A DNA stretch of 64,000 bases from the NCBI RefSeq assembly GCF_018842675.1, contig NZ_JAGTWO010000004.1:3162001-3226000 (forward strand), in the 5' to 3' direction. A model generated the notes under the pieces. It was not told the DNA's origin. It searched no databases and saw nothing but the letters and a program-made list of their open reading frames with translations. Each line of letters opens with the position of its first letter. Position 1 is the stretch's first letter. This DNA is from Candidatus Pantoea bituminis. Lineage in GTDB: Bacteria > Pseudomonadota > Gammaproteobacteria > Enterobacterales > Enterobacteriaceae. The translations under genes were made by a program, and so were the position numbers. This document shows, one piece after another, positions 11,146-24,909 of this stretch.

Positions 11146-12318
11146 TTACGCTGCACGGTTTGCCAGACGACGCCACAGAATCAGATAACCCAAGACAGCA
11201 GAGAGTATCGAGCCCATCAGGATGCCAAGCTTCGCGAGCGTAATAAGTTCTGCATTGTGGTCGCCATACGCCAGCGAGGCGATAAAGATCGACATCGTAA
11301 AACCGATGCCGCACAGCACACCGACTGCGGCGATGTCTTTCAAATCAGTTTTTTCAGGCAGTTTGGCCAAGCCGGTTTTTACCGCCAGCCAACAGAACAG
11401 CGTAATCCCCAAAGGCTTACCGATCAGTAATCCCGCCACGATGCCCAGCGGTAACAGTGAAAACAGGTGCCCGAATGAAACACCGTCTAGCGAGACCCCG
11501 GCATTAGCAAAAGCAAACAGCGGTAAAATCAGCCAACGCACCCAAGGATGCAGTGCATGCTCAAGATGAATGGCTGGAGAATGCCCATCCTTCTTAGCCA
11601 ATGGAATCAGGAAGCCGACCACAACACCCGCCAGCGTCGCATGTACCCCTGATTTCAACACTGCAGTCCATAACACGATTCCTACAATCAAATAGAGGCC
11701 GGTATTACGCACATTCATCAGGTTCATCAGCCCCAATACAACTATGGCTGCAGCGGCAACGCTCAAGGATACCAGGGAAAGATCGGAGGTATAAAACAGA
11801 GCAATGATGACTATCGCGCCGAGATCGTCAATGATTGCCAACGCCATCAGGAATATTTTCAACGCGGGCGGCACGCGACTGCCCAATAACGCCAAAATAC
11901 CCAAAGCAAAAGCGATATCCGTTGCGGTAGGAATGGCCCAGCCGCTGTGTGTGGCTGGATCTGCGCCATTGAAAAGCAAAAACAATATTGCTGGTGCGAC
12001 CATGCCGCCCAGGGCTGCAATCAGCGGAAAAATGGCTTGTTCACGTTTAGCTAGCGCGCCCATCACTAATTCGCGCTTCACTTCCAGTCCAACCATCAGG
12101 AAAAACAGTGCCATCAGCGCATCGTTAATCCATAACAGTAAATTTTTGCTGATATCGAGCTCGCCGAAACGGAACTCCACCGGAATAGCGAGGAAGTTGA
12201 GATAGCTTTGCTGCGTACCGCTGTTATTTGCTAAAACCATCGCCAACGCCGCAGCGATGATCAGTACGACGCCACCCGTTGCGTCACTATGGAGAAATTT
12301 TTTAAGTTGAATGTTCAT
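11146..12318 (-). CDS. nhaA: Na+/H+ antiporter
   Basis: NhaA is the inner-membrane antiporter that exports sodium in exchange for protons at high pH. It has 390 residues and about 12 membrane helices. The ion-binding aspartate pair is in [10 protein letters not shown]. Other conserved stretches are [28 protein letters not shown] and [11 protein letters not shown] chose the ATG at 12318 (MNIQLKKF), which has AAGGAAG seven bases upstream, over an in-frame TTG two codons earlier. nhaR follows 18 bp downstream, so the two probably form one operon. Confidence 0.96.
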   Translation of the reverse strand: MNIQLKKFLHSDATGGVVLIIAAALAMVLANNSGTQQSYLNFLAIPVEFRFGELDISKNLLLWINDALMALFFLMVGLEVKRELVMGALAKREQAIFPLIAALGGMVAPAILFLLFNGADPATHSGWAIPTATDIAFALGILALLGSRVPPALKIFLMALAIIDDLGAIVIIALFYTSDLSLVSLSVAAAAIVVLGLMNLMNVRNTGLYLIVGIVLWTAVLKSGVHATLAGVVVGFLIPLAKKDGHSPAIHLEHALHPWVRWLILPLFAFANAGVSLDGVSFGHLFSLLPLGIVAGLLIGKPLGITLFCWLAVKTGLAKLPEKTDLKDIAAVGVLCGIGFTMSIFIASLAYGDHNAELITLAKLGILMGSILSAVLGYLILWRRLANRAA

Positions 12319-12446
12319 GAACAAGCTTCCTTTTCCAAAGGGAAAATTAAAGGCGTTAGATTACCGCCTATGATAGCTCGAAAAAAGCAGGTTATTCATG
12401 AGACTTGGCTCGGAAATACCGAACCTTTGAAGGTAAGCATAAAAAA

Positions 12447-12470
12447 GCCAGCGACAGTGCGCTGGCTTTT
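12447..12470 (-). terminator. Rho-independent terminator downstream of dnaJ
   Basis: GCCAGCG / CGCTGGC stem with a six-base loop, flanked by an A-run on the left and a T-run on the right, so it could act on either strand. It lies just after the dnaJ stop. Confidence 0.8.
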
Positions 12471-12485
12471 TCAGAGAGTGAAAAA

Positions 12486-13619
12486 TTATCGGGTCAAGTC
12501 ATCAAAGAACTTCTTTACGCCATCAAAAAAGCTTTTTGAGCGCGGGCTGTTGTGCTCACCGCTTGGTCCGCCAAAGCTCTCTTCCAGTTCACGCAGCAGC
12601 GATTTCTGTTTTTCGTTGAGGCTAACCGGGGTTTCCACCACAACGCGACACAGCAAGTCGCCGACTGCGCCACCGCGCACCGACTTCACCCCTTTGCCAC
12701 GCATACGGAACAGCTTGCCCGTTTGCGTTTCAGTAGGCACTTTCAGCTTCACACGACCATCCAGCGTCGGCACTTCAATTTCGCCGCCCAGCGCTGCCAT
12801 CGCAAAATTGATCGGCACTTCGCAATAGAGGTTGTTATCTTCACGTTCAAAGATCGGGTGTTTCTTCACCGATACCTGAACATAAAGATCGCCCGCTGGT
12901 GCACCGTGCTCACCCGCTTCACCTTCGCCAGTCAGACGAATACGATCGCCGGTATCCACACCCGCAGGGATTTTCACTGACAGCGTTTTCGATTTCTCGA
13001 CGCGTCCATGACCATGACAGGCGTTGCACGGGTCTTTAATCACCGAGCCACGACCGTGACAGGTTGGACAGGCTTGCTGCACGGTGAAGAAACCTTGACG
13101 CATCTGCACCTGGCCTTGGCCATGGCAGGTAGAACAGGTTTGCGGTTTGGTGCCGGCTTTCGCGCCGCTGCCGTGGCAAACTTCACACTCTTCCAGCGTT
13201 GGAATGCGGATCTCTTTGGTCACGCCGCGTACCGCTTCTTCCAGCGACAGCTCCATGTTGTAGCGTAAATCAGCGCCACGGGATGCGCGCTGACGGCGAC
13301 CACCACCAAAGATGTCGCCAAATACGTCGCCAAAGATATCGCTGAAATCTGCACCGCCGCCGCCACCGAATCCACCGCCGCCCATACCGCCTTGTTCAAA
13401 GGCTGCATGGCCATATTGATCGTAGGCCGCACGCTTCTGCGCGTCGGTCAGGATTTCGTAAGCTTCTTTTATCTCTTTAAACTTGTCTTCGGCCGCTTTA
13501 TCCCCAGGATTACGGTCCGGGTGAAATTTCATTGCCAGGCGTTTATATGCCTTTTTGATTTCACGCTCGTCTGCGGATTTGGCGACGCCTAAAATCTCGT
13601 AGTAATCACTCTTCGCCAT
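12486..13619 (-). CDS. dnaJ: Chaperone protein DnaJ (Hsp40)
   Basis: DnaJ delivers substrates to DnaK and stimulates its ATPase. Of 377 residues (E. coli 376), the J domain covers 1-70 with HPD at 33-35. A Gly/Phe-rich linker follows (about 75-105). The zinc domain has four CxxCxGxG repeats ([32 protein letters not shown]). The C-terminal substrate-binding domain ends the protein. It is the second gene of the dnaKJ heat-shock operon, 104 bp after dnaK. Confidence 0.97.
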   Translation of the reverse strand: MAKSDYYEILGVAKSADEREIKKAYKRLAMKFHPDRNPGDKAAEDKFKEIKEAYEILTDAQKRAAYDQYGHAAFEQGGMGGGGFGGGGGADFSDIFGDVFGDIFGGGRRQRASRGADLRYNMELSLEEAVRGVTKEIRIPTLEECEVCHGSGAKAGTKPQTCSTCHGQGQVQMRQGFFTVQQACPTCHGRGSVIKDPCNACHGHGRVEKSKTLSVKIPAGVDTGDRIRLTGEGEAGEHGAPAGDLYVQVSVKKHPIFEREDNNLYCEVPINFAMAALGGEIEVPTLDGRVKLKVPTETQTGKLFRMRGKGVKSVRGGAVGDLLCRVVVETPVSLNEKQKSLLRELEESFGGPSGEHNSPRSKSFFDGVKKFFDDLTR

Positions 13620-13643
13620 ATTTATTTAGCCCTTAACATGATC

Positions 13644-13676
13644 GCACGGGCGTGGAGAAAACTCCTACGCCCGTGC
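13644..13676. repeat. Strong hairpin in the dnaK-dnaJ intergenic spacer
   Basis: A 9-bp perfect GC-rich stem (GCACGGGCG / CGCCCGTGC) with further pairing inside lies between the dnaK stop and dnaJ start. It has no T-run. It may stabilise the dnaK message or attenuate dnaJ expression; both roles are inference. Confidence 0.55.
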
Positions 13677-13723
13677 TGGTTTCAACGGCTGTCAGGCCAA
13701 CCGTCGCGCCCGGTCAGGGGCAA

Positions 13724-15633
<1,910 letters not shown>

Positions 15634-15755
15634 CTAAACGTCTCCCACTTAAATTCTTTGCCAATTTGGGTTGTGAACCTGTTATGCGGGCGGGTTGTTT
15701 ACTTTCAACCATCACCACATGCTTTTTTCCAACGTTCACAACGCTCGATGACAAG

Positions 15756-15784
15756 TAAATGGGGCCGCTTCGAAGCGCATCAAG
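15756..15784 (-). promoter_or_regulatory. Sigma-32 heat-shock promoter of dnaKJ
   Basis: On the minus strand a -35 box CTTGATG is followed, after 13 bases, by a -10 box CCCCATTTA. Both boxes are those I recall for the E. coli dnaK P1 promoter. It lies about 120 bases upstream of dnaK. Nothing else was recognised between dnaK and the satP remnant. Confidence 0.9.
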
Positions 15785-15932
15785 GGTTAAACCAAAAAAA
15801 TTTCGATCTTCTTTCTACTCAGATCAAAGACGTTGCGTCCGCGCCTCTCTGTGAGCTGCTCCCAGCCATTGCAAACAGGGCTTTCGGGCAAAAAACATCC
15901 CCTAAATCCACATTCGCGACATTACAGGAACA

Positions 15933-16085
15933 ATGAGCACCATAACGTTGGCTAACTCCGCTCCACTCGGTTTAATGGGTTTCGGCATGACCGCCTTTCT
16001 GCTCAATATTAATAATGATGTGCCAGATGCAAAACGCGGAGCCAGGCTCCGCGTTTTTATTTTTAAAGCTGCTGCTCGTGATTAA
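15933..16085 (+). pseudogene. satP: 5' remnant of the acetate/succinate transporter gene satP (yaaH)
   Basis: A 50-codon frame starts at ATG 15933 with AGGAA upstream. It reads LANSAPLGLMGFGMT followed by AFLLNINN. This is the start of SatP (E. coli YaaH: LANPAPLGLMGFGMT), a six-helix acetate/succinate transporter of about 190 residues. After about 28 codons the similarity ends, and the frame runs through a transcription terminator to a stop at 16085. In E. coli satP lies between mog and dnaK, exactly as here. I infer an internal deletion that kept only the 5' end. The remnant cannot make a transporter. Confidence 0.75.
16034..16060. terminator. Terminator after the satP remnant and the MHS transporter
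   Basis: ACGCGGAGCC / GGCTCCGCGT stem flanked by AAAA and a T-run, able to work in both directions. It may be the original satP terminator left next to the deletion junction. Confidence 0.75.
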
Positions 16086-17391
16086 GGCTGCTGCGCAACG
16101 GCCTCATGCACCGCATTTTCGTGGCTGATATCACTTCGCAACCAAATTCCCGTCACCAACCCAACCAGCGCTAATGCCAGCACATACCATGAAGGTGCCA
16201 TCGATGAGACATTCATCAACAAGGTAACAAAAATCGGCGTTAAGCCACCGAAAATTGCGTAGGCGACATTATAAGAGAAGGAGATACCACTAAAGCGCAC
16301 CTCGGCTGGAAAAGCGCGCACCATCACAAAAGGCACCACGCCGACAACGCCAACGCTCAGGCCTGCTAACCCGTACAGCAGGAAAAGCTGCTGCGGATAC
16401 AACGGCGTAAAGTGGTAGAACGCCCAACTGCACGCCGCCAGTAATACACTGCCTGTGATCAACGCTTTACTTGCACCAAAACGGTCTGCCGCTACGCCGG
16501 CAACGATGCAGCCTATACAAAGCATAATGGTTGCAAAACTATTGGCCTGTAAGGTTAACGCAGGCGCAAGGCCATGCTGCTTCTGCAACCAGACCGGCGA
16601 CATCAGAATCACTACCACAATGCATGCTGAGAGCAGCCAGGTCAGCAGCATAGAAATGATCACTGACTTTTTATGGTTCACCACCACCGCTTTCAAAGGC
16701 AGTTCATCCGCCAGCGCTTTACGCTTTTGCATGGCAATAAAAACGGGTGTCTCATGCAGCCAACGGCGCAAATACATCGCAGCTAAACCAAACACACCGC
16801 CGATAAAAAACGGTAAACGCCAGCCACCTTCGCGAATGGCTTGCGGTGTCATTGACGTGTTTATTAGCGTTGCGACCACCGAACCCAACAGAATGCCCAC
16901 GGTTAGCCCAGCGGTTAACGTGCCGCAGGCAATACCAATTCGCTTGTAAGGTACGTGCTCGGCGACAAATACCCAAGCGCCCGGCACTTCCCCACCAATT
17001 GCAGCACCTTGCAACATGCGCATCAACAGCATTAATAAAGGTGCCGCAATCCCGATAGTTTGGTAAGTCGGCAGTGCGCCCATTGCCAGCGTGGGCAGCG
17101 CCATCAATAAAATGCTTAGGCTGAACATCTTTTTGCGGCCCACTTTGTCGCCGAAGTGCGCCATGATAATGCCGCCTAGCGGGCGCGCCAGATAACCTGC
17201 CGCGAAAATGGCAAAAGTTTGTAGCTGGCGCAGCCATTCAGGAATATCAGGTGGGAAAAAGAGTTCGCCGATCACCGCAGCGAAAAAACAAAAATGATGA
17301 AGTCGTAAAATTCTAAGGCACCGCCGAGGGCAGCGAGTGAAAGGGTTTTATAATCCTGGCCGTTCAGGCGTTGAGTCTGATTCGATTCCAT
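16082..17391 (-). CDS. MFS transporter of the metabolite:H+ symporter (MHS) type, frame broken by one missing base
   Basis: The restored protein has 436 residues and 12 predicted membrane helices. Family signs are LGGALEFYDFIIF in helix 1, the loop GDKVGRKK, LLMRMLQGAAIGGE and the linker region around KALADELP. These place it in the MHS branch (the ProP/KgtP/ShiA group), but I cannot name the substrate. The gene starts at ATG 17391 (MESNQTQRL). The frame breaks at codon 37 and is restored by one A in the run 17283-17288 (FVFFAAVIGELFF). It fills the place between satP and mog. Confidence 0.85.
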
Positions 17392-17497
17392 AACATTCCA
17401 GAGGCAAAAGAGAAACGGTTGTAAAGCTGAGCTTACTATACCGTCAATCTTTCACCACACCAGCCAGGCTATAGCTTATGCCTGAAAATCGGAATAT

Positions 17498-18085
17498 TTA
17501 GTTATTTATCTCACGTATCGCGCTTTTGGGGCGAAAAGCTGCTACGACCTGCGTATGCGTTTCAACGTAGGGCCCTTCCAATAACTGTAAACAATAAGGT
17601 ACAGAAGCGAAAATCCCTGCAACGCTAACGTTGCCCTGCTCATCTTTCAGGCCTTCCAGCGTCTCTTTAATCGATTTGGGCTGACCAGGAAGATTAAGAA
17701 TTAAAGACTGCTTGCGGATCACGCCGACCTGACGCGATAAAATGGCAGTCGGCACGAATTGCAGGCTGATTTGACGCATCTGCTCACCAAAACCGGGCAT
17801 TTCACGATCGGCAACGGCCAGGGTGGCATCGGGTGTCACATCGCGACGCGCCGGACCGGTTCCGCCTGTGGTTAACACCAAATGGCAAAAGCGTTCATCC
17901 ACCAGCTCGCAAATCGCCTGTTCAATCATCGGCTGCTCATCCGGCACTAAACGGGTTTCAATCTCAAACGGCGTGCTAATCGCACTGCTCAGCCAACTTT
18001 CGAGTGCGGGGATCCCTTGATCCTGATAAATGCCGTTAGCGGCGCGATCGGAAACGGAGATCAACCCAATGCGTAATGTATTCAT
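17498..18085 (-). CDS. mog: Molybdopterin adenylyltransferase
   Basis: Mog adenylates molybdopterin before molybdenum insertion during molybdenum cofactor synthesis. It has 195 residues, the same as E. coli. The MoaB/Mog-fold motif TTGGTGPARRDVTPD and the acidic residues of VADREMPG are present. I chose ATG 18085 (MNTLRIGLISVSD), which matches the family start. The longer open frame to 18202 extends into the talB-mog spacer without support. It follows talB as in E. coli. Confidence 0.95.
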   Translation of the reverse strand: MNTLRIGLISVSDRAANGIYQDQGIPALESWLSSAISTPFEIETRLVPDEQPMIEQAICELVDERFCHLVLTTGGTGPARRDVTPDATLAVADREMPGFGEQMRQISLQFVPTAILSRQVGVIRKQSLILNLPGQPKSIKETLEGLKDEQGNVSVAGIFASVPYCLQLLEGPYVETHTQVVAAFRPKSAIREINN

Positions 18086-18211
18086 CGTTTTGGTTCGCTG
18101 TGATTTACCGCGTTGCGGTGGAGTAGAAAGGGGGAACAGAGAGAGGATAATACAAAGCGAAAGGTGCGGAAAAGAGAAAACCGTGACGACATCTGCCGCC
18201 ACGGTGCAAGA

Positions 18212-19165
18212 TTACAGCAGTTCTGCCAGCATCTTCTCAAGTTTGCCTTGGTCAACAGCAAAGTTGCGGATGCCTTCCGCCAGTTTTGCCACCGCCATTG
18301 GATCCTGATTGTGCTGCCACAGGAACTCAGATTCAGTCATTTTAGCAGGACGCGCTTTCACATCGCCGCTGTAGCTGAGCTTACGTTCAAGAGTGCCTTC
18401 GCTTTCAGCCAGTTCTTTCAGCAGCGCAGGAGAGATGGTCAGTCGATCACAACCTGCCAGTTCAACGATTTCGCCAACGTTACGGAAGCTTGCGCCCATC
18501 ACCACGGTTTCATAACCGTGCTGCTTGTAGTAGCTGTAGATTTCAGACACGGAAACCACGCCTGGATCTTCATGAGGTGCGTACTCTTTCTTGTCGGTAT
18601 TCGCTTTGTACCAGTCAAGAATACGACCCACGAAAGGGGAAATCAGGAACACGCCAGCTTCTGCACATGCACGCGCCTGTGCGAAGGAGAACAGCAGCGT
18701 GAGGTTACAGTTGATGCCTTCTTTTTCCAGCTGCTCCGCTGCGCGGATGCCCTGCCAGGTTGAAGCCAGTTTGATCAGGATACGATCGTTGCTGATGCCC
18801 GCATCGTTATAGAGTTTGATCAGGCTACGCGCCTTAGCGATGCTGCCTTCGGTGTCGTAAGAAAGGCGAGCATCAACTTCAGTTGAAATACGGCCTGGAA
18901 CCAGTTTCAGAATCTCTAAACCAATGTTGACGGCCAGCTTGTCAGAAACCAACTGCAGCTGCTCTTCTTTGTTGCTGCTCTGCTCACGTGCCCAGCTAAT
19001 CGCTTCATCGATCAGTTTGCGGTATTCAGGAATTTGCGCGGCGTTGAGAATCAAAGAAGGGTTGGTGGTAGCGTCTTGTGGCTGGTACAGCTTCATAGCT
19101 GCGATATCACCGGTGTCAGCAACCACAGTGGTCAGCTGACGCAAGGAGGTAAGTTTGTCCGTCAT
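18212..19165 (-). CDS. talB: Transaldolase B
   Basis: TalB transfers a dihydroxyacetone unit in the non-oxidative pentose phosphate pathway. The protein has 317 residues, as in E. coli. The Schiff-base lysine is K132 in RILIKLAST. The region [10 protein letters not shown] near residue 31 is also conserved. It is upstream of mog with a 126-bp gap. In E. coli yaaJ lies between talB and yaaA; here the two are separated by 208 bases without a gene. Confidence 0.97.
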   Translation of the reverse strand: MTDKLTSLRQLTTVVADTGDIAAMKLYQPQDATTNPSLILNAAQIPEYRKLIDEAISWAREQSSNKEEQLQLVSDKLAVNIGLEILKLVPGRISTEVDARLSYDTEGSIAKARSLIKLYNDAGISNDRILIKLASTWQGIRAAEQLEKEGINCNLTLLFSFAQARACAEAGVFLISPFVGRILDWYKANTDKKEYAPHEDPGVVSVSEIYSYYKQHGYETVVMGASFRNVGEIVELAGCDRLTISPALLKELAESEGTLERKLSYSGDVKARPAKMTESEFLWQHNQDPMAVAKLAEGIRNFAVDQGKLEKMLAELL

Positions 19166-19373
19166 GTTCTTTTCTCTTAGTTAACTGTCAGGGTGAAAAA
19201 GGCTGTTGCGATAATATCACGCAGCAACAGCGGTGCAAGGTCGAGAAATGCCGTTTACGATAGCGCTAACAAATAGCTGTGATTTGCCGATCTTTGCGGC
19301 TTTTTTGTTACACTGCGAGGCTAAATAATCAGCCAATGCCCTGTAAAAATAGGGGTTATATGAGGAAGCGAAC

Positions 19374-20150
19374 ATGTTGATGGTGATCTCTCCCGCCAAG
19401 ACGCTGGACTATGAAAGCCCGCTGGCGACCACGCGCTATACCCAACCTGCGCTGTTAGAAAAGTCACAACAGCTAATTGAGGTAGCGCGCGATCTGTCAC
19501 CTGCACAAATCGCTTCGTTAATGGGCATCAGCGATAAGCTGGCTCACCTCAACGCCGATCGTTTTAACAGCTGGCAGCCTGAATTCACGCCTGATAATGC
19601 GCGTCAGGCGATTCTGGCCTTTAAAGGCGATGTCTACACAGGCTTGCAGGCTGAAACCTTTAGCGACAACGATTTTGACTTTGCCCAACAGCATCTGCGG
19701 ATGTTGTCTGGCTTATATGGTGTGTTGCGCCCACTGGATTTAATGCAGCCTTATCGGCTGGAAATGGGTATCAAATTCGCCAGTCCGGCAGGCAAAGATC
19801 TTTACAGCTTCTGGGGCGAGCTGCTGACAGACACACTCAATGACGCTTTGGCTGATCAAGGCGATGATGTGTTGATTAATTTGGCATCGGATGAATACTT
19901 CAAAGCGATTAAGCCGAAGAAATTGCAGGCGCAGTTAATCAAACCGGTGTTTTTAGATGAGAAGAACGGCAAGTATAAAGTGATCAGCTTCTACGCCAAA
20001 AAAGCACGCGGATTAATGAGTCGCTATATCATTCAAAATCAGCTGCAAAAACCGGAGCAGTTGAAGGCGTTTGATGTGGACGGTTATACGTTTGATGCGG
20101 CCAGCAGCAATGACAGCGAGTGGGTATTTAAGCGCTCAGAGCAGGTTTAA
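19374..20150 (+). CDS. yaaA: YaaA, peroxide stress protein (DUF328)
   Basis: YaaA lowers free intracellular iron under hydrogen peroxide stress in E. coli and belongs to the UPF0246/DUF328 family. It has 258 residues, the same as E. coli. Conserved stretches include ISPAKTLDY at the start, [21 protein letters not shown] and [12 protein letters not shown]. It is transcribed alone, diverging from talB and converging with thrC. Confidence 0.95.
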   Translation: MLMVISPAKTLDYESPLATTRYTQPALLEKSQQLIEVARDLSPAQIASLMGISDKLAHLNADRFNSWQPEFTPDNARQAILAFKGDVYTGLQAETFSDNDFDFAQQHLRMLSGLYGVLRPLDLMQPYRLEMGIKFASPAGKDLYSFWGELLTDTLNDALADQGDDVLINLASDEYFKAIKPKKLQAQLIKPVFLDEKNGKYKVISFYAKKARGLMSRYIIQNQLQKPEQLKAFDVDGYTFDAASSNDSEWVFKRSEQV

Positions 20151-20169
20151 TTAACTCGATATAAAGAAA

Positions 20170-20194
20170 AAGGGACGATGATCGTCCCTTTTTT
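20170..20194. terminator. Shared terminator of yaaA and thrC
   Basis: AGGGACG / CGTCCCT stem flanked by an A-run on the left and a T-run on the right, centred between the convergent yaaA and thrC stops. Confidence 0.85.
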
Positions 20195-20198
20195 GTGC

Positions 20199-21484
20199 TT
20201 ACGCTTTCAGCAAGAAAGCGCGCAGCGGGGTAAAATCGGCTTTCATCGTATGTGATAGCAGCGGCAGTTCAGCGCGCTCGGCTAATTCAGCCGGCAATGC
20301 CAGTTTCTGATCCAGAATCGCTTCCACGCTCTCAATAAATTTCGCTGGATGCGCCGTCCCGAGGAACAGGCCATATTCGCCTTCCTGCAACTGATCGCGC
20401 AGCAAGCGCCAGGCAATTGCCGCGTGTGGCTCTGAAATATAACCTATGCTCGCCAGCTCACGCATGGCAGCTTTAGTGGTGTCATCAGTTACCGCGCCAT
20501 ACGCCAGATCGGTCAAGCGCCAGGTTTTACGACGGAATAACTCTTCTACGCGCGGCCAGTTATTGGGCTGGCTCACATCCATCGCGTTCGACAACGTTGC
20601 TACAGTAACATTTGGCTGCCATGCGCCGTTGCCCAAGAATCGCGGCACGGTATCGTTAGCATTGGTAGCGGCAATGAATCGTTTGATCGGTAAACCCAGC
20701 GATTTTGCCAGCAAACCGGCGGTTAAATCGCCGAAGTTACCGCTTGGCACGGACACCACCAGTTGATTACGTTTCTCCTGCGGCAGCTGTGCCACCGCTT
20801 CAAAGTAATAGCAAATCTGCGCCAGCAGGCGGCTGATATTGATGGAGTTGGCGGAGTTCAGGCCAATGGCCTTTTTCAGCTCTTCATCATCGAACGCCTG
20901 TTTCACCAGCGTTTGGCATGCATCAAAATCGCCGTCAATGGCGATGGTTTCGATATTGCCACCCAGCGTACAGAACAGTTTTTCCTGCAATGGACTGATT
21001 TTGCCTTGCGGATAGAGGATCACGACGCGCACGTTTTTCATGCCATAAAATGCGTGCGCGACCGCCGCGCCAGTATCGCCTGACGTCGCAGTTAAAATCG
21101 TGATTTGCTCATCGCTGCCGCTGAAATAGGAGAGCATTTGCGCCATGAAGCGACCGCCAAAATCTTTAAATGCCAGCGTCGGGCCGTGGAACAGTTCCAG
21201 ACAAGCGATATCCTCACTGACCTGCTTAACCGGTGCAGGGAAAGCAAAGGCCGCTTTAACACGTTCAGCCAACTGCTGCGCTGGGATTTCGTCGCCGATA
21301 TAAGCAGAAAGAATCTTGCTGCTGCGGCTAACAAAATCCATTTCCAGCATGGCGTCGATGTCGGTCAGTTCAAACTCAGGCAGCTCCAGCGGAAAAACAG
21401 CCCTTGCTGCGAACCCAGACCTTGTTTCACCGCCTGGGCGAAGCTGACCTGCTCGTTGTGATCCTTAAGATTATAGAGTTTCAT
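20199..21484 (-). CDS. thrC: Threonine synthase, frame broken by one missing base
   Basis: ThrC is the PLP enzyme that makes threonine from O-phosphohomoserine. The restored length of 428 residues equals E. coli. The PLP lysine is in LAFKDFGGRF. Other motifs are ATSGDTGAAVAHAF and VPSGNFGDLTAG. The frame from ATG 21484 (MKLYNLKDHNEQV) breaks at codon 30. It is restored by one A in the run 21393-21397 (GLFFPLELPEF). It is the last gene of thrLABC, three bases after thrB. Confidence 0.95.
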
Positions 21485-21487
21485 GCG

Positions 21488-22417
21488 TTATCCCAATTTA
21501 CGTGCGCCAGCCGTATCCAGGCGGCAGATATGGACGAAGCCTTCATCATTTTGCAGATAGTGCTGGCTCAACCAGTCAGCCATCCGCTGGGCCGTTTCCA
21601 TTTGATTGCAAACGGCGAAAAGTGTTGGACCTGAGCCGGAAATTCCGCAAGCCAGTGCACCGATATCCTGCGCAGCCTGACGCGCTTCGGCAAAGCCTGG
21701 TAACAGTTTGGTGCGGTACGGTTCCGCAATCACGTCCTGCATAAGTTTAGCTGCCAGCAACGGCTGACGCGTATGGCAGGCGTGAATGAATCCCGCGAGC
21801 AAGCGACCATGCTTGATGCAATCCTGCTTACGGTATTGTGCGGGCAGAATAGCGCGCGCTTCGGCGGTAGAAACTTTGATGCCCGGATACGCCATCACCC
21901 AGAGCCAGTCATCAAAACCCGGCACTTCCTGACTGATAATGCCGTTCTCTTCCAGCATCAGCTGGATACCACCAAGGAAGCATGGCGCAACGTTATCGTA
22001 ATGTACGCTGCCTGAAATGCGGCCTTCAAGCTCGCCCATCAGCGTCAGCAGTTCTGTATCGCTGAGCGGTTTGCCGCAAAACTCGTTCATCGCCATCAAA
22101 CCCGCAACCACAGAACAGGCGCTGGAACCGAGGCCGGAGCCAATCGGCATGTTCTTTTCCAGCGTCATCGCTACCGGCACGGTTTGGCCAATCGCTTCGC
22201 AAAAGCGCTGCCAGCATTGATATACGATGTTCTCTTTGGGATCGTCCGGCAATTTGCTGACGAAGCGGCCAGAGTTGGTCAGACTAAACGTGTCTGCGGC
22301 TTCGACTGAGACGCAATCGCCCAGTAACGAACCATCCACCGGCGAGACCGCAGCGCCCAGCACATCAAAGCCGACGCTAACGTTACCAATTGAGGCCGGT
22401 GCATAAATTTTTACCAT
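21488..22417 (-). CDS. thrB: Homoserine kinase
   Basis: ThrB phosphorylates homoserine on the way to threonine. It has 309 residues (E. coli 310) and belongs to the GHMP kinases, with the phosphate loop [12 protein letters not shown] near residues 91-102. [11 protein letters not shown] lies near the C terminus. I chose ATG 22417 ([11 protein letters not shown]), which has GGGAG upstream and starts two bases after the thrA stop. A longer frame would run into thrA. Confidence 0.96.
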   Translation of the reverse strand: MVKIYAPASIGNVSVGFDVLGAAVSPVDGSLLGDCVSVEAADTFSLTNSGRFVSKLPDDPKENIVYQCWQRFCEAIGQTVPVAMTLEKNMPIGSGLGSSACSVVAGLMAMNEFCGKPLSDTELLTLMGELEGRISGSVHYDNVAPCFLGGIQLMLEENGIISQEVPGFDDWLWVMAYPGIKVSTAEARAILPAQYRKQDCIKHGRLLAGFIHACHTRQPLLAAKLMQDVIAEPYRTKLLPGFAEARQAAQDIGALACGISGSGPTLFAVCNQMETAQRMADWLSQHYLQNDEGFVHICRLDTAGARKLG

Positions 22418-22419
22418 TA

Positions 22420-24882
22420 TTAAACTCCCAACTTCCATGACAGCGTACGCAACAAGTCGGCAAATACACCGGCCGCAGTTACGTCATTTCCGGCACCGTA
22501 TCCGCGCAGCACCAACGGAATCGGTTGATAGTAGCGGCTGTAAAACGCCAGCGCGTTTTCGCCATTTTTCACTTTATAGAGCGGATCGTTGCCATCTACG
22601 GCATCAATTTTCACTTTGCAACTGCCGCCCTCTTCAATCGCACCAACGAAGCGTAAGACTTTTCCCTCATCTCGCGCTTTGGCTACGCGGGCAGCAAAGG
22701 CATTATCCAGTTCCGGCAGACGCTGCATAAACTGTTCAACGTCTTTGATTTCAAGCAGGCTTTCCGGCAACAACGGTTCGATCTCAATATCACTCAGCTC
22801 AAGCTGGTATCCCGCTTCACGCGCCAGAATCAGTAACTTACGCGCTACGTCGGTGCCAGAGAGATCGTCACGCGGATCCGGCTCGGTGAAGCCCATTTCA
22901 CGCGCCATGTGCGTGGCTTGCGACAGCGACACGCCTTCGTCCAGCTTACCGAAAATAAATGAAAGCGAACCTGAGAGAATACCGGAGAACTTGATTAATT
23001 CATCACCCGCGTTCAGCAGGTTTTGCAGGTTTTCAATCACCGGCAAGCCTGCACCCACATTGGTGTCATAGAGGAATTTGCGACGCGATTTCGCTGCCGC
23101 CGTACGCATCTGCTGGTAGTAGTTCCACGACGAGGTATTGGCCTTTTTGTTCGGCGTCACCACGTGAAAACCGTCGGCAAGGAAATCGGCATACTGATCG
23201 GCAACCGCCTGGCTTGACGTACAGTCAACGATGACGGGATTCAGCAAGTGATACTCTTTCACTAAACGAATCAAACGGCCCAAATTGAACGGCTCTTTGG
23301 CTTCGTTCATTTCGGCTTTCCAGTTGCTTAAATCAATGCCGTGCACGTTAGTCAGCAATGCACGTGAATTGGCGATGCCGCAAACGCGTAAATCGATATG
23401 CTTCTTCTTAAGCCAGGCCTGCTGACGATGCAGCTGATCCAACAGCGCACCACCTACCCCGCCAACGCCCACCACGAAAACTTCAATAACCTGATCGGTG
23501 GCAAACAGCATTTGATGCACGACGCGCACGCCGGTGGTCGCTTCATCGTTATTCACGACCACTGAAATCGAACGCTCTGAAGAGCCCTGCGCAATCGCGA
23601 CGATATTGATATTGGCACGCGCCAACGCTGAGAAGAACTTGGCGGAGATACCGCGCAGCGTGCGCATACCATCGCCCACTACCGAAATCACCGCCAGATT
23701 TTCGAGTACATCCAGCGGATCAAGCAGGCCATCTTTCAGCTCAAGATAGAATTCCTCTTCCAGCACGCGACGCGCGCGTGCCTGCTCGCTCTGCGGTACG
23801 CAGAAGCTGATGCTGTATTCAGAAGAAGATTGCGTGATCAACACCACCGAAATACCGGTGCGGGACATGGCGGCAAAGACGCGTGCAGCCATGCCGATCA
23901 TGCCTTTCATGCCTGGGCCGGAAACGTTGAACATCGCCATATTGTTCAGATTGGTGATGCCTTTGACCGGACTTTCATCCTGATCGCCTTCGCCACCAAT
24001 CAAGGTGCCGGGCGCTTGCGGGTTGGCGGTGTTTTTGATCAGGCAGGGAATTTGGAACTGGGCAATCGGGGCGATGGTGCGCGGGTGGAGCACTTTGGCC
24101 CCGAAATAGGAAAGCTCCATCGCTTCCTGATAAGACATCGATTTCAGCAGGCGAGCATCAGGCACCTGACGCGGATCACAGGTATAGACGCCGTCAACGT
24201 CAGTCCAGATTTCACAGCAGTCGGCACGCAGGCAAGCGGCCAATACCGCAGCAGAATAATCGGAACCGTTGCGGCCCAGCACTACCAGCTCACCGCGCTC
24301 GTTACCGGCAGTGAAACCCGCCATCAAAATCATATTCTCTGCTGGGATTTTACTGGCTTCAATACGACGCGTGGACTCCGTGATATCCACGGTGGATTCA
24401 AGATAATGCCCAACAGCCAATAACTTCTCGACCGGATCGATGACGCTAACGCCATGACCGCGTGCTAGCAGCAGCGCTTCCATGATAGCGATAGAGAGTT
24501 TTTCACCGCGGCAAATAATGGCGGCGTTAACGCTATCTGGGCATTGTCCCAGCAAGCTGATGCCGTGCAGCACCTGCTTCAACTGAGCAAATTCTAAATC
24601 AACGCGAGTTTTCTGACGGTCATAATCAAAACCCGGCTGCGCATCGGCTAAGCCACGCAGCAGGTCAGCAAAAATACGTTCGGCATCACTGATATTCGGT
24701 AAAGCATCCTGACCGCTGATGGTTTTCTCAATCATCGCCACCAAGTGATTGGTGATTTTGGCCGGGGCCGAGAGCACGGTTGCAACTTGTCCCTGCTGCG
24801 CATTGCTTTCCAAAATGTCGGCTACGCGAAGAAAACGTTCCGCATTTGCCACCGAAGTCCCGCCGAATTTCAGCACTCGCAT
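22420..24882 (-). CDS. thrA: Bifunctional aspartokinase I / homoserine dehydrogenase I
   Basis: ThrA catalyses the first and third steps from aspartate to threonine and is feedback-inhibited by threonine. Its 820 residues equal E. coli. The aspartokinase domain begins [19 protein letters not shown]-type regulatory regions lie around 315-460. The homoserine dehydrogenase domain starts near 465 with [15 protein letters not shown] and includes PNKKAN and [14 protein letters not shown] 24882 is chosen because it begins the family N terminus; the upstream in-frame extension runs towards the attenuator. Confidence 0.97.
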   Translation of the reverse strand: MRVLKFGGTSVANAERFLRVADILESNAQQGQVATVLSAPAKITNHLVAMIEKTISGQDALPNISDAERIFADLLRGLADAQPGFDYDRQKTRVDLEFAQLKQVLHGISLLGQCPDSVNAAIICRGEKLSIAIMEALLLARGHGVSVIDPVEKLLAVGHYLESTVDITESTRRIEASKIPAENMILMAGFTAGNERGELVVLGRNGSDYSAAVLAACLRADCCEIWTDVDGVYTCDPRQVPDARLLKSMSYQEAMELSYFGAKVLHPRTIAPIAQFQIPCLIKNTANPQAPGTLIGGEGDQDESPVKGITNLNNMAMFNVSGPGMKGMIGMAARVFAAMSRTGISVVLITQSSSEYSISFCVPQSEQARARRVLEEEFYLELKDGLLDPLDVLENLAVISVVGDGMRTLRGISAKFFSALARANINIVAIAQGSSERSISVVVNNDEATTGVRVVHQMLFATDQVIEVFVVGVGGVGGALLDQLHRQQAWLKKKHIDLRVCGIANSRALLTNVHGIDLSNWKAEMNEAKEPFNLGRLIRLVKEYHLLNPVIVDCTSSQAVADQYADFLADGFHVVTPNKKANTSSWNYYQQMRTAAAKSRRKFLYDTNVGAGLPVIENLQNLLNAGDELIKFSGILSGSLSFIFGKLDEGVSLSQATHMAREMGFTEPDPRDDLSGTDVARKLLILAREAGYQLELSDIEIEPLLPESLLEIKDVEQFMQRLPELDNAFAARVAKARDEGKVLRFVGAIEEGGSCKVKIDAVDGNDPLYKVKNGENALAFYSRYYQPIPLVLRGYGAGNDVTAAGVFADLLRTLSWKLGV

Positions 24883-24909
24883 GATATTCACTCTCCTGAA
24901 TTTGAGCCG

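Noticed and set aside
12552..12980. Plus-strand open frames inside dnaJ and dnaK
   Set aside because: They are antisense shadows of highly conserved genes with strong codon bias and have no family resemblance.
18086..18202. 39-residue N-terminal extension of mog
   Set aside because: It lacks similarity to Mog; ATG 18085 gives the conserved start and length.
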